This document shows, piece after piece, positions 61,105 to 64,000 of a stretch of 64,000 nucleotides of DNA. Source of the stretch: Pseudomonas chlororaphis subsp. aurantiaca (lineage in GTDB: Bacteria; Pseudomonadota; Gammaproteobacteria; Pseudomonadales; Pseudomonadaceae). The position numbers were made by a program, and so were the translations under genes. The first letter of the stretch is position 1, and every line of letters begins with the position of its first letter. The notes under the pieces are model-generated. The model saw only the letters and a program-made list of their open reading frames with translations. It had not been told where the DNA came from and did no database searches. The DNA lies in assembly GCF_013466605.1 (NCBI RefSeq), contig NZ_CP059162.1, positions 4,960,001-5,024,000 on the forward strand. The letters are read 5' to 3'.

Positions 61105-61818
61105 TTACTTGGCGGCGTCTTGTTTCGCTGGATCCTTGATACCCAGCAGTTCCAGCTCGAACACCAGCACCGAGTTGGCCGGAATGGCCGGGCTCGGGCT
61201 CTGTGCGCCGTAGGCCAGATCGCTCGGGATGTACAGTTTGTACTTCTCGCCGACGTGCATCAGTTGCAGGCCTTCGACCCAACCCGGAATCACGCCGCTG
61301 ACCGGCAGATCGATCGGGCTGCCGCGCTCGACCGAACTGTCGAACACAGTGCCGTTGGTCAGGGTACCGGTGTAGTGAACGGTCACCACGTCGGTCGGCT
61401 TAGGCTGGGCGCCATCGGCCTTCTTCAGCACTTCGTACTGCAGGCCCGAGGCGGTAGTGGTCACGCCGGCCTTCTTGCCGTTTTCTTCGAGGAATTTCTT
61501 GCCGGCTGCTGCCGACTCTTCGCTGATCTTGACCATGCGCTCTTCAGCACGCTTTTGCAGCGCGGCGAAGGCTTCGACCAGTTCGTCGTCTTTCAGCTTC
61601 TGTTCTTTCTTGCCGATGGCATCTTCGATGCCCTGGGCTACCGCTTTGGAATCCAGGTCATCCATACCTTCCTGGGCAAGGCTTTTGCCCATGTTCAGGC
61701 CGATACCATAGGAAGCTTTCTGCGCCGGGGTTTTCAGCTCCACGCTGGTCTGCGAGTCACAACCCGCGAGTACCAGGCTAACCAGGGCTACCGCCGCCGC
61801 TAACCGATGCTGTTTCAT
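61105..61818 (-). CDS. FKBP-type peptidyl-prolyl isomerase lipoprotein
   Basis: A 237-residue protein. The N-terminus MKQHRLAAAVALVSLVLAGC is a lipoprotein signal with lipobox LAGC. A helical dimerisation domain (about residues 25-120) is followed by an FKBP domain: VTVHYTGTLTNGTVFDSS, GVIPGWVEGLQLMHVGEKYK and IPSDLAYGAQSPSPAIPANS. FkpA/Mip-like folding helper in the periplasm. Sequence after the lipoprotein Cys is DSQ, which does not give the plain inner-membrane +2 Asp exception certainty in Pseudomonas. Confidence 0.9.
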   Translation of the reverse strand: MKQHRLAAAVALVSLVLAGCDSQTSVELKTPAQKASYGIGLNMGKSLAQEGMDDLDSKAVAQGIEDAIGKKEQKLKDDELVEAFAALQKRAEERMVKISEESAAAGKKFLEENGKKAGVTTTASGLQYEVLKKADGAQPKPTDVVTVHYTGTLTNGTVFDSSVERGSPIDLPVSGVIPGWVEGLQLMHVGEKYKLYIPSDLAYGAQSPSPAIPANSVLVFELELLGIKDPAKQDAAK

Positions 61819-62067
61819 GCTATTTCCTTGTTCATGCGCCTAAAGGGCATTCGAGTAAAGCCGCGAGCTTATCAGGCGGCCACGACCAATGGCTACCGGC
61901 ATGAGAGCCGGATTAGTCCGATAAGTTCACGTGTTTAAAAGCATTTCGCCAGCCAATACTACAAGTGCGGGAAAGAACGCCTCGAACACAAAGTCATGAC
62001 ATCGAACGTAATGGCCACTTGCCCGGCAGTTTGCCCTGAGGCATAAGAGAGCCACAACTCGACAAGG

Positions 62068-63885
62068 ATGTTTATCTTGCGCCTCTTATCCCGTGTTTTG
62101 CTGCTGATCCTCGCCCTGATCGGCGTTGCCCTGGCCGTGGTCCTGTATTACGTGGCCAATCCGAAATTGCCCGACTATGTGCCCGCCCGGCAGGTGCACT
62201 ATCAGGATCAATGGAGCACCGCCGACCGCCAGACCTATTACTTCACGCCCCAGGGTACCCAGGTGAAGGGCCTGCGCTATGAGTGGTTCGCCGCCCTGGA
62301 ACTGCCCTTCTCCACGCAGCGCTTTGCCACGCCACAGTACCTGGCCCGCTTCGGTTTCCTGGTGGATCCGGCGCAGCAGGCCAGCGCCGATAATCCGGCG
62401 AACCTGCCGGTCGGCTTCACCCGCCATCAGAACCCTGGCAGTCCACAGCAGTACCTGGACATCACCTGCGCCGCCTGCCACACCGGCGAGCTGCGCTACA
62501 ACCAGCAGGCCCTGCGGGTCGACGGCGGCTCGGCGCAGCATGTGCTGCCCTCCAGCGTGCCCACCCTGCGCGGCGGCAGCTTCGGCCAGGCGCTGGTCGC
62601 CAGCCTGGCGTCGACCTATTACAACCCGTGGAAGTTCGAGCGGTTCGCCCGCAACGTGCTGGGCCAGAACTACGACACCGAGCATGAACAGCTGCGCAAG
62701 GATTTCAAGGCATCGCTGGACACCTTCCTGCGCGTCGCCTGGAACGACACCCACCGTGGCCTCTACCCCACCGAAGAAGGCCCCGGGCGTACCGATGCCT
62801 TTGGCCGGATCGCCAACGCCAGCTTCGGCGACGCCATCTCCTCCGACAACTATCGGGTGGCCAACGCGCCGGTGGATTACCCCCAGCTGTGGGACATCTG
62901 GAGCTTCGACTGGGTGCAGTGGAACGGCTCGGCCCAGCAACCCATGGCCCGCAATATCGGCGAGGCGCTGGGCGTCGGTGCCACCTTGAACTTCTTCGAT
63001 GCCCAGGGCCAGCCACTCAAGGGCGATGCCCGCTACCCGTCGAGCGTTCGGGTGCGCGACCTCAATCGCATCGAAGAAACCCTGCAACGGCTGAAACCGC
63101 CGACCTGGCCCGAAGCCTTGTTCGGCAGCATCGACAAGCCGCTGGCGGCCAAGGGGCGAGCACTGTTCGCGGAAAACTGTGCGGGTTGCCATGTCCCGTC
63201 GGTCACCGAGGTCAACGGACGCCCGGTGCAGCAACTGAAGATGCTGCCGGTCGCGGTGATCGGTACCGACCCCAATACCGCCAACAATATTGCCGACCAG
63301 CGCTATGACCTGAGCGCGCTGCAATGGGATGCCGCCGAACTGGCACAGTCGAATGTCGAATTGCACCCTACGCCCGACGAGCCGCTGGACATGCGCCAAC
63401 TGTCCGCGGCCAAGGGCCTGGCCTATGTCACGGCCTTCGTCGAGGAACGTGCCTACCGGGACGCCCAGGTGACTCCGGCCGAACGGCCACGGCTCGACGG
63501 CTACGGCCTGCCGATCGGCGTTCGCGAACTGCGAGCCTACAAGGCCAGGCCGCTGGCTGGCGTGTGGGCCACCCCGCCCTTCCTGCATAACGGCTCGGTC
63601 CCCAGCCTGTACCAGCTGCTTTCGCCTCAGGACGAACGCGCCAGCACCTTTTATAAAGGCACCTTCGAATACGATCCAAAACACCTGGGCTATCGCACCG
63701 AACCGTTCAAGAACGGCTTCCTGTTCGATACGCGGATCAGCGGCAACCACAACAGTGGACATGAGTTCCGCTCGGGCAAGCGTGGCGGCGGGGTGATCGG
63801 CCGCCTGCTGCAACCCGAGGAACGCTGGGCGCTTCTGGAATACCTGAAGGTGCTGGGTGGGCCGCTGGAGGCGCAGCTGCCATGA
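62068..63885 (+). CDS. Membrane-anchored di-haem cytochrome c (peroxidase-like)
   Basis: A 605-residue protein with an N-terminal signal anchor (LLLILALIGVALAVVLYYVA). Two haem-binding motifs are visible: CAACH at 134-138 and CAGCH at 371-375, plus a conserved C-terminal block TPPFLHNGSVPSLYQLL. This arrangement is that of the di-haem peroxidase-like c-type cytochromes of pseudomonads. It acts in the periplasm; the electron acceptor is unknown. The ATG at 62068 follows AAGG. It is followed 28 bp later by another anchored protein gene, probably in an operon. Confidence 0.87.
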   Translation: MFILRLLSRVLLLILALIGVALAVVLYYVANPKLPDYVPARQVHYQDQWSTADRQTYYFTPQGTQVKGLRYEWFAALELPFSTQRFATPQYLARFGFLVDPAQQASADNPANLPVGFTRHQNPGSPQQYLDITCAACHTGELRYNQQALRVDGGSAQHVLPSSVPTLRGGSFGQALVASLASTYYNPWKFERFARNVLGQNYDTEHEQLRKDFKASLDTFLRVAWNDTHRGLYPTEEGPGRTDAFGRIANASFGDAISSDNYRVANAPVDYPQLWDIWSFDWVQWNGSAQQPMARNIGEALGVGATLNFFDAQGQPLKGDARYPSSVRVRDLNRIEETLQRLKPPTWPEALFGSIDKPLAAKGRALFAENCAGCHVPSVTEVNGRPVQQLKMLPVAVIGTDPNTANNIADQRYDLSALQWDAAELAQSNVELHPTPDEPLDMRQLSAAKGLAYVTAFVEERAYRDAQVTPAERPRLDGYGLPIGVRELRAYKARPLAGVWATPPFLHNGSVPSLYQLLSPQDERASTFYKGTFEYDPKHLGYRTEPFKNGFLFDTRISGNHNSGHEFRSGKRGGGVIGRLLQPEERWALLEYLKVLGGPLEAQLP

Positions 63886-63913
63886 CCCAGGCCCTCATCG
63901 AAAGGACGCTTTC

Positions 63914-64000
63914 ATGCTGATCACCTTATGGCTGCGCATGGGTGCGTTGCTGCTCAAGACACTTGTACTGCTGGTGCTGATCGCGTTGCTCGGCTGGGCG
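63914..64000 (+). CDS. Start of a membrane-anchored protein (partial at right edge)
   Basis: The first 29 codons only: MLITLWLRMGALLLKTLVLL followed by VLIALLGWA, a signal anchor or signal peptide. AAAGGA lies seven bases before the ATG at 63914. In related genomes a catalase-family protein often follows this cytochrome; that identity cannot be confirmed from what is present. Confidence 0.7.
   Translation, partial: MLITLWLRMGALLLKTLVLLVLIALLGWA

Noticed and set aside
62086..63813. 575-codon minus-strand open frame
   Set aside because: Shadow of the di-haem cytochrome gene, which carries both CxxCH motifs on the + strand.

Overview
The window reads as a stretch of chromosome from a fluorescent pseudomonad (Pseudomonas fluorescens complex, roughly P. 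protegens/chlororaphis-like). Evidence: high GC with strongly GC-biased third codon positions; characteristic Pseudomonas gene neighbourhoods (mtnC-mtnD-mtnB-MFS-aroC ... prmB ... Smr-folE; minC-minD-minE; prc next to an EAL-CBS-GGDEF protein and an FKBP isomerase); and many dispersed inverted repeats of the kind that decorates these genomes. The species is inferred from recognised proteins and gene order, not from a search. I see no rRNA, tRNA, CRISPR array, prophage or insertion sequence.

Layout. 1-2.0 kb: end of the N-acetylglutaminylglutamine amide osmoprotectant locus (ATP-grasp synthetase tail and its M42 peptidase). 2.1-10.0 kb: small conserved and membrane proteins, an SDR, an LTA-synthase-like phosphotransferase, an ankyrin protein and a long-chain acyl-CoA synthetase. 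10.5-21.8 kb: a DUF3509 gene behind a sigma-54-type promoter, methionine salvage genes, aroC, prmB, folE and several redox or hydrolase genes. 21.8-23.5 kb: a divergent aminotransferase/MarR pair with two identical-architecture operators exactly 42 bp apart.

23.8-34.9 kb is a purine-degradation island. It holds two NCS2 permeases, urate hydroxylase PuuD, HiuH, OHCU decarboxylase, allantoinase PuuE, allantoicase and ureidoglycolate lyase, which together take urate to glyoxylate plus urea. Two tandem Tsx-type outer-membrane channels follow. Three copies of a TTGTATACAA-type palindrome mark its promoters and suggest one GntR-like regulator encoded elsewhere.

35-47.5 kb: pirin, patatin, LpxL-type acyltransferase, minCDE, a pseudouridine synthase, a kinase-like protein, M18 aminopeptidase, a YbiO-like MscS channel and an M20 amidohydrolase. 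47.5-53.9 kb: a GntR/UTRA regulator and a tightly overlapping ABC importer operon that also encodes a cytoplasmic alkaline-phosphatase-superfamily phosphodiesterase and a HAD-IB phosphatase. TGGTCTAGACCA-like sites lie in the control region. The likely job is uptake and internal breakdown of a phosphonate or phosphodiester. This is the best candidate here for an undercharacterised system.

54-64 kb: quinone oxidoreductase, Prc/AlgO periplasmic protease, EAL-CBS-degenerate GGDEF protein, a compact HTH/unknown/Sel1 operon, a YkvA-like protein with an inverted pair of perfect DnaA boxes upstream, an FKBP lipoprotein, and a membrane-anchored di-haem cytochrome with the start of its downstream partner at the right edge.
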